A DNA stretch of 64,000 nucleotides from Snodgrassella sp945267035 (GCF_026535915.1 NZ_JAFNPF010000001.1:1984001-2048000), one strand, 5' to 3'. Counted from the stretch's first letter, positions 17,921-28,145 are shown. A program made the numbers and translations. The notes: generated by a model from the sequence alone, not told the origin.

Positions 17921-18550
17921 ATGAAAAATCATTGTTTGGTTTTACTTACTTCTGCTGATTCCTCTAATCTATACGATAGACATAAACTTGGTTTTGCTGA
18001 TCAACAACGAATACAAGAATTTCCTCAACTAGCTCAACGCCTCGATTGGCAAAACAGTCGTTTCTTGAAACAGCAATTGCCCAGTGATTATTCTTATACG
18101 TCTTTGACACATAAAAAGGGTTGTGCCGCCCTCATTGCCAGCACCAGCTGTTGCCCACTCGGAATTGATTTAGAATATGTACAACAGCGTGATTTCCTGG
18201 CTTTATCAACGCTTTGCTGCTCTGAAGTCGAACAAGAGTGGCTTACACAGCAACAAGATTTGGCGACCTCTTTTTACCAATTGTGGACTCTCAAGGAAGC
18301 ACTAATCAAAGCACACCATGGTCAATTAAGTGACCTCTGCAAATGGTCATTAATCCAGCCAGCCAAATCAAGTATTCACATTCCTACACTTCAATTACAA
18401 GCGTATACTGCCGTGATCAAGCAATCTTGGTTTCTGAGCGTGGTTTATCCAGCCATTTATACCGATGTCACCAAATGTACCCAAATTTTTGGGGCGTGGA
18501 ATAAGCATGACATCATCTGGCATCGCTGGCCTAACCATCCATCCGTTTGA
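17921..18550 (+). CDS. 4'-phosphopantetheinyl transferase of the aryl-polyene cluster
   Basis: Transfers the phosphopantetheine arm from CoA to a serine of acyl carrier proteins. It has 209 residues from the ATG at 17921. A start at 17873 would overlap the divergent gene. Signature motifs are PLGIDLEYV (metal-binding Asp and Glu) and LWTLKEALIKAH (WxxKEA). It lies tail to tail with the cluster's terminal ketosynthase (20-base overlap), so its natural partners are the two carrier proteins at 31.1-31.7 kb. Confidence 0.88.
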   Translation: MKNHCLVLLTSADSSNLYDRHKLGFADQQRIQEFPQLAQRLDWQNSRFLKQQLPSDYSYTSLTHKKGCAALIASTSCCPLGIDLEYVQQRDFLALSTLCCSEVEQEWLTQQQDLATSFYQLWTLKEALIKAHHGQLSDLCKWSLIQPAKSSIHIPTLQLQAYTAVIKQSWFLSVVYPAIYTDVTKCTQIFGAWNKHDIIWHRWPNHPSV

Positions 18551-19760
18551 AAATCAAGGATGAATTTACCCCTCCAAAAGCAAAATTATTGTTCATCACA
18601 TATTCCGTATCAATCGTTCTGATCTGATCAACGATATAATCCAGCTCACCGCAGCGTGGATCAACTTCTTTCAGATTGATGGTTGGCGCGAACCAACCTT
18701 CATTCATCATCTGAATAGAAAACCACGATTCTAATGCCCCACATGCCCCTAGCGTATGCCCAAGATAACTCTTCTGTGAACTGATCGGAACATTGCCAAA
18801 TACCTCTGCAGTAGCCTGTGTTTCAGCGATATCGCCTTGTTCAGTTGCCGTACCATGACCATTAACATAACCAATGGCACTGGGCGGAAGACAGGCATCT
18901 TCCAATGCCATTTCCATACAACGGCGCATGGTGGCACGTTCCGGACGGGTAATATGTGTTCCATCACTGGTGCAGGCAAAACCTACTATTTCAGCATATA
19001 TTTTCGCGCCACGTGCTTTTGCCATTTCATATTCTTCCAGCACCAGTATTCCTGCTCCCTCGCCAATAACCAGCCCATCACGATGAATATCATAAGGTTT
19101 AGGGGTAGCTTTTGCTGCATCGTTAAACTGACTGGTGGCAAACAAAGAGTCAAATACAAAGGCTTCAGAAACACATAACTCTTCGCCACCTCCAGCCAGC
19201 ATCATATCTACCTTGCCATATTTGATGGCTTCATACGCGTAGCCAATGCCTTGATTACCTGAAGCACAGGCACTGGAAGTCGGAATGACCCGTCCTTTTA
19301 ATCCAAAAAATATAGACAGATTAGCGGCCGTAGTGTGCGGCATGATACGCACATAGGTATTGGCATTGAAATGCGAAGAATCTCCATTTAACACCAGCTC
19401 GCTAATGTGACAAATGTCAGGCGGACTGCCAGTAGAAGAACCGCAGGCCACGCCCATGCGCCCATCTTTAATAGATTCATCGCCCAATAAACCAGCATCT
19501 GCTAGGGCTTGCTCCGCAGCCTCTGTACACATCTGCGCCACTTTACCCATACTGCGCAACTGCTTGCGTGTCCAATGACTCGGCGGAGTGTAATTCAATA
19601 CCGGTGCCGCCAATTTGGTATTTAATTCCTCATAACGCTGCCACTGTGGCATGCAGATGACTTTATTTTCATATGACAGCAACCCTTCTTTAATTGACGA
19701 CCAGTCACGTCCAAGTGCACTGATACCGCCAATGCCTGTCACCACTACCCTTCTCAACAT
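18531..19760 (-). CDS. Beta-ketoacyl-ACP synthase, FabF-like (aryl-polyene)
   Basis: A condensing enzyme of 409 residues. The active-site cysteine is in SSACASGNQG, and the two histidines lie in NGHGTATEQGD and LGHTLGACGALE, so the catalytic triad is complete. In characterised aryl-polyene systems a FabF-like ketosynthase (ApeO type) pairs with a chain-length factor to extend the polyene. A GGAGG sits inside the end of the preceding reductase gene, and the start overlaps that gene's stop. It is the last gene of the minus-strand operon. Confidence 0.92.
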   Translation of the reverse strand: MLRRVVVTGIGGISALGRDWSSIKEGLLSYENKVICMPQWQRYEELNTKLAAPVLNYTPPSHWTRKQLRSMGKVAQMCTEAAEQALADAGLLGDESIKDGRMGVACGSSTGSPPDICHISELVLNGDSSHFNANTYVRIMPHTTAANLSIFFGLKGRVIPTSSACASGNQGIGYAYEAIKYGKVDMMLAGGGEELCVSEAFVFDSLFATSQFNDAAKATPKPYDIHRDGLVIGEGAGILVLEEYEMAKARGAKIYAEIVGFACTSDGTHITRPERATMRRCMEMALEDACLPPSAIGYVNGHGTATEQGDIAETQATAEVFGNVPISSQKSYLGHTLGACGALESWFSIQMMNEGWFAPTINLKEVDPRCGELDYIVDQIRTIDTEYVMNNNFAFGGVNSSLIFKRMDG

Positions 19761-20494
19761 AAACCTCCATTCACCGCCAAAACTTGACGGGTGATATAAG
19801 CCGCTTGTTCTGAAACCAGAAAAGCCACAGCATGAGCTACTTCTTCCGCGGTACCCATACGATTCATGGGAATGGCTTTCATAATTTCTGTTATGGGAAC
19901 ATGTTCTTCAATCATGTCTGTTTCAATTAATCCCGGTGCAACACAATTAACGGTAATTTGGCGTTTTGCCAGCTCAACAGCCAAAGCTTTGGCAGCACCA
20001 ATCAATCCTGCTTTAGACGCACTGTAATTTACTTGACCGCGATTACCAATCATGCCAGAAACCGATGCCACACAAACAATGCGTCCAGCCTTACGCCTGC
20101 GAATCATTGGCATCATCAGCGGATGTAGAACGTTGAAAAATCCATCCAGATTGGTTCCCAGCACTTGATCCCAATCTTCTGAACTTAAGGCCGGAAAAGC
20201 ATTATCACGGGTGATGCCTGCATTAAGTACCACACCATAATATGCACCATGTTGTTCAATATCTGCCAACAAACTTTCTTGAGCTTGTTGACGGTCACAC
20301 ACGTCAAAAGTGATCGTCCGACATCGCCCACCGGCTGCTGTAATTGCTGCAGCCGTAGCTTCAGTTTGACTGTGCGGATTACGACCGTGAACAACAATAT
20401 CCCATCCTGCCTGAGCTAACGTTAATGCGATGGCTTTACCAATCCCTCGGGCTGAGCCGGTGACCAATATTGTTTTATCATTATTCATTTTCAT
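19754..20494 (-). CDS. 3-oxoacyl-ACP reductase, FabG-like (aryl-polyene)
   Basis: A short-chain dehydrogenase of 246 residues that would reduce the beta-keto group during chain extension. The NADP-binding motif is TGSARGIGKAIA, the NAG motif is VLNAGIT, and the catalytic Ser/Tyr/Lys lie in ASVSGMIGNRGQVNYSASKAG. It is coupled to its neighbours by four- to seven-base overlaps. It corresponds to the ApeQ type. Confidence 0.92.
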   Translation of the reverse strand: MKMNNDKTILVTGSARGIGKAIALTLAQAGWDIVVHGRNPHSQTEATAAAITAAGGRCRTITFDVCDRQQAQESLLADIEQHGAYYGVVLNAGITRDNAFPALSSEDWDQVLGTNLDGFFNVLHPLMMPMIRRRKAGRIVCVASVSGMIGNRGQVNYSASKAGLIGAAKALAVELAKRQITVNCVAPGLIETDMIEEHVPITEIMKAIPMNRMGTAEEVAHAVAFLVSEQAAYITRQVLAVNGGLC

Positions 20495-20952
20495 GTGTTT
20501 GTTATATCCTCATGGGGGCTATAAACATTTAAAGCTGCTTCGGCCAGTAACTGCACAGTTTGTTTTGCTTCATTACAGAGCCATAATTGACTATTAAATA
20601 CGCCAAATCCATTGCTGTCTTGTAATGAACATTCAATGTTGACTTGCAATAAAGCGGGCACTGGCAACTGGTCAAAATAGAGCTTTAGTTTGCGAGTACC
20701 AAGCAAAAAACCCAGACGAACTTTTTCTCCAGCATCTTGCGCCAACACGCCGGCCCAGGCAGCGACCCCCTGCGCCATCAATTCCATGGCAGCCCATGAA
20801 GGTAACACATTGTTCGTGACCATGATTTGTTCAGTACTAACCTGAGCAAAAGCGGTTAAACATTGTTCATCATAAGCCGCAATTTCACTGAGTAATACCA
20901 TTCTGCCATTATGTGGAAGTAAACTGGATACATCATAAATCGGGGTTTGCAT
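20491..20952 (-). CDS. Hotdog-fold 3-hydroxyacyl-ACP dehydratase (ApeP-like)
   Basis: A dehydratase of the ApeP type, 153 residues from the ATG at 20952. GGGAG six bases upstream decides for this start over 20964. The histidine in LLPHNGRMVLL and the helix PSWAAMELMAQGVAAWAG are typical. It would remove water after ketoreduction to form the conjugated double bonds. It overlaps the upstream ketosynthase by 20 bases. Confidence 0.85.
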   Translation of the reverse strand: MQTPIYDVSSLLPHNGRMVLLSEIAAYDEQCLTAFAQVSTEQIMVTNNVLPSWAAMELMAQGVAAWAGVLAQDAGEKVRLGFLLGTRKLKLYFDQLPVPALLQVNIECSLQDSNGFGVFNSQLWLCNEAKQTVQLLAEAALNVYSPHEDITNT

Positions 20953-22153
20953 GATTACTCCCAATAATTAATGCGGTATTATTTCCGCCAAAAGCGAACG
21001 AGGTACTTAATCCGATGCGTGGCTGATGGCTGGCGAATCGTTCCTGATATTTGGTCAAATGAATAAAGGGTAAAGACTCATCCAAGGCTGCATTGGCGCG
21101 ATGATGGGGCAAATAACCATTTCTATTGCATTTTTTACTGATAACAATCCACAGAAAAGCCGCTTCCAGGGCACCTGCTGCACCTAAAGTATGACCAGTG
21201 AGTGCTTTGGTTGAAGCACAGGAAATTTGTTCGCCTAGCTCTGTATGGATAGCCAATGCTTCCATGGCATCGTTTTGCTCTGTGCCCGTTCCATGCAGAT
21301 TAACCCAGCCAATGTCATTGGCAGATAATTTCGCCTGCTCCAGCGCCATTTTGATCACATTGCGTGCTCCAAGCGCATCTGGACGTGGACTGGACATATG
21401 ATAAGCATCACTGCTGGTTCCATAACCGTGCAAAGGCAGTCCTTTGGTCGCATCACGCGTCATGATAAAAATACTGGCTGCTTCACCGATATTGATACCG
21501 TCACGCATAGCACTAAATGGCTGGCATTGCCCCTGTGACAAAACATTTAGAGCATGAAAACCATTGATGGTCAGATGTGATAAGGTATCTACTCCGCCAC
21601 AGATGACAGCATCACATATTCCCATGCGTAATAGTCTGGCCGCACTGATGAGTGCCCGAGCACCTGAAGTGCAAGCGGTGGATATCCCATAGCGAACATG
21701 AGTTAATCCATAAACTTCTGCGATAAAATCTGCCGGTGAAGACAATAATTGTTTTGCTTGATTGTAACCACAGCTTTTCCAATCACCGGTGGTAAAGCCT
21801 TTATCCAATGCCGTGATGTTTTCATCACCACCTGTAGTGGAGGTACCGATGACTACCCCGATGCGATCTGCACCATATTCAGCAATGGTCAACTGTATGT
21901 CTTCTTCAATCTGTGCTAAAGCATGCCATAACAATTGATTATTACGACTACACAAATCAGGGTGGATTGCAGCAGGTAGTGCACGTAATGATTCCTTAAC
22001 CATGCCATATAATGTTTTTTTGGCTGGTATCCACATTTCATCTTCAGTCAGGTAGTTGTCTTTGGTGCCCAATAAAGCATGAATATGCTGTTGTACTCCA
22101 CAACCTAACGCGCTGATCATAGCTGGCTGACTTAAAAAAACTGCATCAGTCAT
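20933..22153 (-). CDS. Second beta-ketoacyl synthase (aryl-polyene)
   Basis: A 406-residue ketosynthase. The cysteine is in STACTSGARAL, and the histidines are in NLHGTGTEQND and ALTGHTLGAAGALE, so it is catalytically complete. Aryl-polyene loci usually carry such a second enzyme (ApeR type), proposed to start the chain. It lies between the lipoprotein and dehydratase genes and overlaps both. Confidence 0.9.
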   Translation of the reverse strand: MTDAVFLSQPAMISALGCGVQQHIHALLGTKDNYLTEDEMWIPAKKTLYGMVKESLRALPAAIHPDLCSRNNQLLWHALAQIEEDIQLTIAEYGADRIGVVIGTSTTGGDENITALDKGFTTGDWKSCGYNQAKQLLSSPADFIAEVYGLTHVRYGISTACTSGARALISAARLLRMGICDAVICGGVDTLSHLTINGFHALNVLSQGQCQPFSAMRDGINIGEAASIFIMTRDATKGLPLHGYGTSSDAYHMSSPRPDALGARNVIKMALEQAKLSANDIGWVNLHGTGTEQNDAMEALAIHTELGEQISCASTKALTGHTLGAAGALEAAFLWIVISKKCNRNGYLPHHRANAALDESLPFIHLTKYQERFASHQPRIGLSTSFAFGGNNTALIIGSNHANPDL

Positions 22154-22586
22154 TGGTTATTTCCCGAATTGTCCATTGCTGTTTATGCCAATACAATTGA
22201 TAAATCCCACTTTCTGCAGTATTTTCAATACGAATCTGTTCTGAACCAGCTGCAAGCGGCCAGTTTTTTTGTTTACTAATTAAAACAGAGACGGCGGTAA
22301 ATAACTTTTGTGCTTTGGCATTTGGGGGAAGAAAACCGTCATTTCGCCATTTACCCTGATGCAGAATCTGCCGCGATATAGGGGCACCCAGAGAATCAAC
22401 TTGCACAAAACGCCACTGCCCATCAGCATAAGGCTCAACGATCAGCATGCTATTTCGCTCATCCTGATCAGTGATTTGAAAAGTTAATGGTTCGTTTAGT
22501 AGAGGTAAATGTGCCATATCGACAGTATGTTGACAGGCACTTAAGCTCAGGATGAATATCAGAATGCTAACAAACCTGATCAACAT
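22146..22586 (-). CDS. DUF3261-type lipoprotein (aryl-polyene cluster)
   Basis: A 146-residue lipoprotein. The signal MLIRFVSILIFILSLSAC ends in a lipobox with Cys18. Small lipoproteins of this kind recur in aryl-polyene clusters together with LolA-like and MMPL proteins and are presumed to help place the product in the outer membrane. The start overlaps the oxidoreductase stop (ATGTTGA). The family name rests on position and general character. Confidence 0.75.
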   Translation of the reverse strand: MLIRFVSILIFILSLSACQHTVDMAHLPLLNEPLTFQITDQDERNSMLIVEPYADGQWRFVQVDSLGAPISRQILHQGKWRNDGFLPPNAKAQKLFTAVSVLISKQKNWPLAAGSEQIRIENTAESGIYQLYWHKQQWTIREITND

Positions 22587-23833
22587 GCCTGAGCCTCACC
22601 ACAGACTTCAGCTAAAACTGCCAGACGACGCTCTGATTGGATAACATATGGATTATTGGTATCCCAAGCATAACCTGCCAAAATCGAACTGATATAACGT
22701 CGGATATCCTGATTGATATTTTCTGCATAAATGACATTTTGGAAAGCATTGCTATACCAGCCATTGACATAGGTTTTGAATGCATTGATACCAATTTTCA
22801 AAGCATCGGCATAATCTTTTTGCCAATCAACAGTTTCACCTGAAAATTGACGATGCAGTAAATCTGCTGCCAGCTTGGAAGAATGCATCGCAATGGTGAC
22901 ACCAGAAGAAAATACTGGATCAAGGAATTCTGAAGCGTTGCCAAGCAGTGCAAAACGTTCACCATACAGAGATTTCACATCCGCTGAATAATTGGATAAG
23001 GTTCTGAAAGGTACGTCGTTATCCCAATTAGCGTTAGTCAAAATGCGCTTGAGCATGGGTATTTCACTGGCAAATTTTTTCAAAATCGCTTCTCCCCCTT
23101 CTGCTCCGTGGTTATCCAGTATCTGCGCCAAACCGACCACACCAATCGAGGTACGTCCGTTACTAAACGGAATAAACCATAACCATACATCACGAAATTG
23201 AGGATGAGTACTGATGAGAATTTTGTTCCGATCAAATTGTGGATCGGTCACATGATCATCAATGTGCGTAAAATAAACTTTTCGTTCAGGTAAAAGTGAA
23301 GGTTGCTCTAAATCCAGTAAACGCGGTAACACCCGTCCATATCCGCTCGCATCAAGAACAAATTTGGCCTGTAATTGAGCATTTTGTTGCTGCTCATCCG
23401 AAACCGTCAAAATGGCAGCTTCATCAGTAAACTCAATACCGTTTACCTGATGTTGAAAGCGTACTTCAACCCCTTGTTTTTGTGCTTCTTCTATTAAGAT
23501 CTGATCAAAGCGATCACGCATCACCTGAAAGGTTGTGCCCGGTCCTGAGGTAAATTTATCCGTAAAATCAATAGTAGTGTAACGATCTCCCCAGGTAAAC
23601 GCGGCACCATTCTTAAATTGGAATCCTTCATCAGCAGCGGCTACCACAGCCTCAAGCATGCCGGCTTCTTCAATAAACTCCATACAATGAGGCAAAAGGC
23701 TTTCGCCAATCACAAATCGTGGAAAAACCTGCTTTTCCAACACACAAACGCGATGCCCTTTTTTATTTAATAAAGCAGCAGCAATAGATCCAGAAGGTCC
23801 TGCCCCTATAATAACTACATCATATTGATTCAT
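22580..23833 (-). CDS. FAD-dependent oxidoreductase (halogenase/monooxygenase-like, aryl-polyene)
   Basis: A 417-residue flavoprotein. It has an N-terminal dinucleotide-binding motif GAGPSGSIAAALLNKKG, and the second FAD motif lies in LLGNASEFLDPVFSSG. Overall it resembles geranylgeranyl-reductase or tryptophan-halogenase-like monooxygenases. The halogenase lysine motif and WxWxIP are not evident, although WLWFIPFSNG is similar. In aryl-polyene and flexirubin clusters such enzymes may modify the aryl head or the polyene. It overlaps the MMPL gene stop by four bases. Confidence 0.8.
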   Translation of the reverse strand: MNQYDVVIIGAGPSGSIAAALLNKKGHRVCVLEKQVFPRFVIGESLLPHCMEFIEEAGMLEAVVAAADEGFQFKNGAAFTWGDRYTTIDFTDKFTSGPGTTFQVMRDRFDQILIEEAQKQGVEVRFQHQVNGIEFTDEAAILTVSDEQQQNAQLQAKFVLDASGYGRVLPRLLDLEQPSLLPERKVYFTHIDDHVTDPQFDRNKILISTHPQFRDVWLWFIPFSNGRTSIGVVGLAQILDNHGAEGGEAILKKFASEIPMLKRILTNANWDNDVPFRTLSNYSADVKSLYGERFALLGNASEFLDPVFSSGVTIAMHSSKLAADLLHRQFSGETVDWQKDYADALKIGINAFKTYVNGWYSNAFQNVIYAENINQDIRRYISSILAGYAWDTNNPYVIQSERRLAVLAEVCGEAQAC

Positions 23834-26175
23834 TTTAACCCCTTTATTTCTAACTTTGGCAACAAAGCCAAAGCCAGAATCACACTGAAGAAAACACCAA
23901 ATGCAACACTACGACCAAAACTGGCAATAGCTGGTGTTGCACTAAAACCCAGAATGGCAAAGGAAATCATTGTTGTCGTCGCGGCTAACATCACACCAGC
24001 CAGCCGCTCCTCTGCTGTCATCTGAGACATAGAAACATAAATGGCATAATCCAGACCAATTGCGGTCACCAGAAACAGCCCAAATATCGCAAATAATGAC
24101 ATTGTCCAGCCAAACAACGCAAACAACGCGACACTCAATAGAGTTGCCGTGACAGGTACCGCTAATAAGGTCAGTCCTTTGCGCCAGCCAAATACATAAG
24201 AAAGGATGCCAATGGCCAGCAAATAAGAAGCCAGTTTTAATCCGATAGCTAGATTACGTGTATGCCAGAATAGCTGGTTTAATTGTTGTAAATCATTGAT
24301 AAAATAGACTTCATGCTGATTATTTGCCATCTTTTGTAGAGCTGAAACGTCTATCACTCCAGACAAAGTGACCATAGCCGCCACCCTACCATTAGCCATT
24401 TTCCCCAAATATAAATCCTGCCACGCTGTGGCCAAATCAGTATTCAGACTTTGACTGATCGATTGTGCGGGTAAACGCTGTAAAGCATGCAAATAGTTTG
24501 GCACACTTTGCTCATCTATACCCAATTGTAATAATTCTTGCCAGTGATCAGCGTTTTCCTGTAACGTGCGTAATTCTTGCTGACGTTGTTTTTGTTCCGC
24601 CAGCGGAACAACCCATTGATCTAATGATTGATAAGCTAATAACTGATTCTGCTCAACCAACTGATTCAATTGCTGTGTTAATGAATGACTTTTACGCAGC
24701 AAATCATCATCATCATCAGCCATCACAATAAAATATTGTGCCGCAGGCATAGTTTGAGTGAGTTTACCGATCTTTTCTGCTTGTTTTAGCCAGCTATCAG
24801 GTAAATTAATCCACTGACGGATATCATCATGGGTATTTAATTTGACCAGACCCGAACCAATCAATAATAGTATGAGCAATAATGGCCATTTCTGGCGTAA
24901 AAGCCATTGGCGACAACGAATCACCCCATTACCAAACCACAGCATTAATCTTAAATTTCCCAAACCTATACGCAGCTGTACGTTGGCAAATATAAATGGC
25001 AACCATAATAGATTGAACAAAAAAGCACTCATTAAGGCAACGGCAGAGAAAACTGCGGTTTGCTGCAAAATGGGCAATGGCGTAATTAATAATGACACAT
25101 AACCGAGCAAGGTGATGATCAAACTGAGCAGAAAGGCTTTAGTCACTACATGTAGCGCCTGCCATCGCTGCCATGGCTTTTGAACGATACTGCTGGCCAA
25201 CCAGTGTAACGGGAAATCCAGTAATACCCCGGCCAAGCTGGTACCCACTACCAACGTCAAAATGTGAATCTGCCCGAATAAGGCCACAGTGGCCGCTAAC
25301 CCCAACAATACGCCTACCAACAGCGGCAGTACTAATAGCAAAATGCGCCACGACCGAAACAGAAATAGCAACAGAAGGAACGTTAAACCCATGCTCAGTA
25401 CACTCATGTACTGGCCTTCTTTTTCACCAACCGTTTTATTTTCCGCAGCAAAAATTGAACCGCCAGCCATCAGCACCTCAACCTTTTGCTCAGCCATTTC
25501 TAGCTGGGTATGTTGCAGTAAGGGTAATAACTCATCGGGTACATTAATGAGACCCGCTTTTTCCGGCAAACGCGCGCGCAGTAACACCCAAGTTTTCTCA
25601 CCGTCTTCAATGTTTAACCATCCTGTTTCAGCGTTGAAAAAAACCGGGCTGTCTTGACTGATGTTATGCATAATGGCGGTACTCAGTCCTAACCAGTCTT
25701 GTTCAACTGGCACTATTCCTACACCGTTGAAAGGATTGACTAAAGCCTGAGCTTGTTTAGTGAACGCTGCTGACGGTTTTTGGATTATCGCCGACCAAAT
25801 ATCTGCGGGAACGACAGCCAAGCTCAGGCGTCTTATATCTGCCTGCAAGACAGCCAAATCGGGCTGAGTTTTTCCGCTGACAAATTGAAAGAGATGAGCG
25901 TTTTGCCATTTGCTTTGAATGCTCTCTGCCGCAGCCATCGCGTCCTCAGCATTGTTGCTCCCGACCAATACAACAATATCTCGATTCATCCGGCGGTTCA
26001 TCCGCTCTTTAGCCATGAGCTGAGCCTGAATAGTTTGGCTCTCTCGCGGTAACAAACTGGTTAGATCGGTATCAAGACGATTGCTTTGCTGCCATGCCAG
26101 TACTAATGTTGCAAACACCAGCAAAATGAACAATAAATACAGCCAGCGCCAGAAAGGTTTACGGTAAAACGGCAT
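23830..26175 (-). CDS. MMPL-family exporter (aryl-polyene)
   Basis: A large inner-membrane protein of 781 residues with the RND/MMPL plan: one N-terminal helix, a periplasmic domain, a bundle of about five helices, then a second repeat. It probably lifts the lipid-linked pigment out of the inner membrane. The ATG at 26175 is preferred over a TTG at 26184. It overlaps the LolA-like gene by 17 bases, and these two genes and the lipoprotein probably form the export route. Confidence 0.87.
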   Translation of the reverse strand: MPFYRKPFWRWLYLLFILLVFATLVLAWQQSNRLDTDLTSLLPRESQTIQAQLMAKERMNRRMNRDIVVLVGSNNAEDAMAAAESIQSKWQNAHLFQFVSGKTQPDLAVLQADIRRLSLAVVPADIWSAIIQKPSAAFTKQAQALVNPFNGVGIVPVEQDWLGLSTAIMHNISQDSPVFFNAETGWLNIEDGEKTWVLLRARLPEKAGLINVPDELLPLLQHTQLEMAEQKVEVLMAGGSIFAAENKTVGEKEGQYMSVLSMGLTFLLLLFLFRSWRILLLVLPLLVGVLLGLAATVALFGQIHILTLVVGTSLAGVLLDFPLHWLASSIVQKPWQRWQALHVVTKAFLLSLIITLLGYVSLLITPLPILQQTAVFSAVALMSAFLFNLLWLPFIFANVQLRIGLGNLRLMLWFGNGVIRCRQWLLRQKWPLLLILLLIGSGLVKLNTHDDIRQWINLPDSWLKQAEKIGKLTQTMPAAQYFIVMADDDDDLLRKSHSLTQQLNQLVEQNQLLAYQSLDQWVVPLAEQKQRQQELRTLQENADHWQELLQLGIDEQSVPNYLHALQRLPAQSISQSLNTDLATAWQDLYLGKMANGRVAAMVTLSGVIDVSALQKMANNQHEVYFINDLQQLNQLFWHTRNLAIGLKLASYLLAIGILSYVFGWRKGLTLLAVPVTATLLSVALFALFGWTMSLFAIFGLFLVTAIGLDYAIYVSMSQMTAEERLAGVMLAATTTMISFAILGFSATPAIASFGRSVAFGVFFSVILALALLPKLEIKGLK

Positions 26176-26761
26176 TTTGTTCAAACTGATTCAACCTTAT
26201 ATTCATTTTTATGTCAGTAAAAGCAATCTCCGTCCGATCTCCTTGTGTTTCATATAAATGGATTTTTCTAACCAGACTATCGCCTTGTATATCGATACGG
26301 GTGAAAATTTGCTTCATCAGCATAGTTTTCGGTAATAGCTGTAATTGCCAGTTTTTGGCATTACCTTGAAGTTTTAAATTAAATTGACTTTGTAAACCAC
26401 TGGTTTGGCCGGCGAGCAAGTTTAAAAACAGTTTCACCTGATTTTTCTGTGCACTGGCCGATTGCTTACTGGCAACCCACTTGTTTTGTGCATTTAACTG
26501 TTCAATACCACTCTTGCGAATGCGCATGCTATCGACAAAAGGTTTTTTCATTTGCCACAATAAACCGGCATTCGGAACAAGTAAAAATTCACCCTGAGCT
26601 GCAACAGGTTTTTTCATGCTTTTTAAATAACGCAGTTGAGTAAATTGACCTTTAATATTTTGCGGCTGTTGTAACAAAGTCTGCAAATCATTCAAATTAA
26701 ACGCCCAAATTGACGAACTTAACAACACCAGTACCACTGAACAAAATATTTTTTTGAACAC
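26159..26761 (-). CDS. LolA-like outer-membrane lipid carrier (aryl-polyene)
   Basis: A 200-residue periplasmic protein with a signal peptide (MFKKIFCSVVLVLLSSSIWA) and a LolA-like fold (FNLNDLQTLLQQPQNIKGQFTQ). It would carry a hydrophobic molecule across the periplasm. The start is GTG at 26761 with a strong AGGAGG eight bases upstream. It lies between the thioesterase and the MMPL exporter. Confidence 0.87.
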   Translation of the reverse strand: MFKKIFCSVVLVLLSSSIWAFNLNDLQTLLQQPQNIKGQFTQLRYLKSMKKPVAAQGEFLLVPNAGLLWQMKKPFVDSMRIRKSGIEQLNAQNKWVASKQSASAQKNQVKLFLNLLAGQTSGLQSQFNLKLQGNAKNWQLQLLPKTMLMKQIFTRIDIQGDSLVRKIHLYETQGDRTEIAFTDIKMNIRLNQFEQNAVLP

Positions 26762-27211
26762 TTAAATTTCCTCCTTTAACCCATGAGTAAGCGCATGATT
26801 CACCGCTTGTAACCAGCTTGAAGGTGTCTGATATTGTGTTTCTCCGGTTGCCATACACACCGCTACCTGCATACTGGATGCTTTCGTTAATTTCTTGCCA
26901 CTGCTGGCATCACTGATGACGTAATCGAATTTCAGACAACTTTCATACTCTTTTAATATGGCTTCAATACGAATTTTCTGCCCGAAAACCGCCGGTCGAA
27001 CATATTTAAGATGCATCTGAACCACAGGCCAACCATAACCATTGGCTTTCATGATCTGATAATCATAATTTATGGCGCGTAAAAAAGCACAGCGTGCTAA
27101 TTCCAGATATTTGACATAATGACCATGCCATACAATATCCATCGAATCGACATCAAAAAAAGGGACTTCTAACACCACACTATGGCGTAATTCACATGGT
27201 TGTTTTGTCAT
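26762..27211 (-). CDS. Hotdog-fold acyl thioesterase (aryl-polyene)
   Basis: A 149-residue thioesterase of the 4-hydroxybenzoyl-CoA type. The catalytic aspartate region is FFDVDSMDIVWHGHYVKYLE. The start at 27211 is chosen because the longer frame to 27352 lies inside the acyltransferase gene and lacks homology. It could release or proofread carrier-bound intermediates. Confidence 0.87.
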   Translation of the reverse strand: MTKQPCELRHSVVLEVPFFDVDSMDIVWHGHYVKYLELARCAFLRAINYDYQIMKANGYGWPVVQMHLKYVRPAVFGQKIRIEAILKEYESCLKFDYVISDASSGKKLTKASSMQVAVCMATGETQYQTPSSWLQAVNHALTHGLKEEI

Positions 27212-28145
27212 TCTGGTTCCAAAAATCAAAAAAATTAAACCATTGCCAAGGCGCTTTGGCACAATAAAATGCCAACTGACGAGCATATTCCTCAACATAT
27301 TGGCGGATACATTCATCACGTTGATGCCGCTGCCACTTGATAGAGGAAACAAATCGATGTAAATACAAATGATATTTGCCCTGCTCTTTCAAACAATACA
27401 AAGTGTTGACCGGCACTTTTAGCAAACCAGCCATCAGCCACACTCCTTGGGGCCAATTTGCGGGTTGTCCTAAAAAAGAGGACGTAACCGTTTTTTCGCC
27501 CCGAATGGGTACTCTGTCTGCAGCAATAGCTAACCACTCGCCGCGACTGACACAGTTATGCAAATACATCATCATATCCGCATCCAATTCGGTCACTTGG
27601 ATTACCTTAATGCGGCTGGCGCCGGCTTCATTGAGTGCCTGATTAAACTTCACCGCATGTGCGCTATGCATGAGGACATTGAGTACGATATGCGGATGTT
27701 TTTTCACCAGAGCTCGACATATTTCCGTATTGCCAAGATGAGAACACACCAATATTTGTCCGGGATTATTGACTACAGGATGATCTATTTCTGCATACAA
27801 ATTGTCTAAATCATGAATCACCAGATCTTCATATTTTATGCGCCCTTGCCACACGGCAAAGCGGTCAACCAATGACATAGCAAAGCTATAAAACTGTTTA
27901 AATACTGCCCCTCTGGCTTGAAGAGAAGGTTTCAATTCGGGAAAGCTTTGAAGCAAATATTTTTGATAACGGGAAATACTGCGTCGTGCGCCAGGAGCAG
28001 TGAGAAAAAAATAACTAACGATGGCATACACCAACGGCATCATGAGCCAAGCTGGACAATATCTAACCATATGGCGGGTAATCCATAAAGCTAAATGGTT
28101 ACCACGTTCCTTTTGCTTAGCCCAATGCTGTACAGATTTACCCAT
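27192..28145 (-). CDS. LpxL/HtrB-like acyltransferase (aryl-polyene)
   Basis: A membrane-associated acyltransferase of 317 residues from the ATG at 28145, which overlaps the glycosyltransferase stop by eight bases with AAAGAG upstream. The HxxxxD/E motif is seen as CSHLGNTEICRAL, and a basic patch AADRVPIRGEKTV follows. Lipid A late-acyltransferase relatives are regular members of aryl-polyene loci, where they probably join the polyene acyl chain to a lipid anchor. Confidence 0.87.
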   Translation of the reverse strand: MGKSVQHWAKQKERGNHLALWITRHMVRYCPAWLMMPLVYAIVSYFFLTAPGARRSISRYQKYLLQSFPELKPSLQARGAVFKQFYSFAMSLVDRFAVWQGRIKYEDLVIHDLDNLYAEIDHPVVNNPGQILVCSHLGNTEICRALVKKHPHIVLNVLMHSAHAVKFNQALNEAGASRIKVIQVTELDADMMMYLHNCVSRGEWLAIAADRVPIRGEKTVTSSFLGQPANWPQGVWLMAGLLKVPVNTLYCLKEQGKYHLYLHRFVSSIKWQRHQRDECIRQYVEEYARQLAFYCAKAPWQWFNFFDFWNQNDKTTM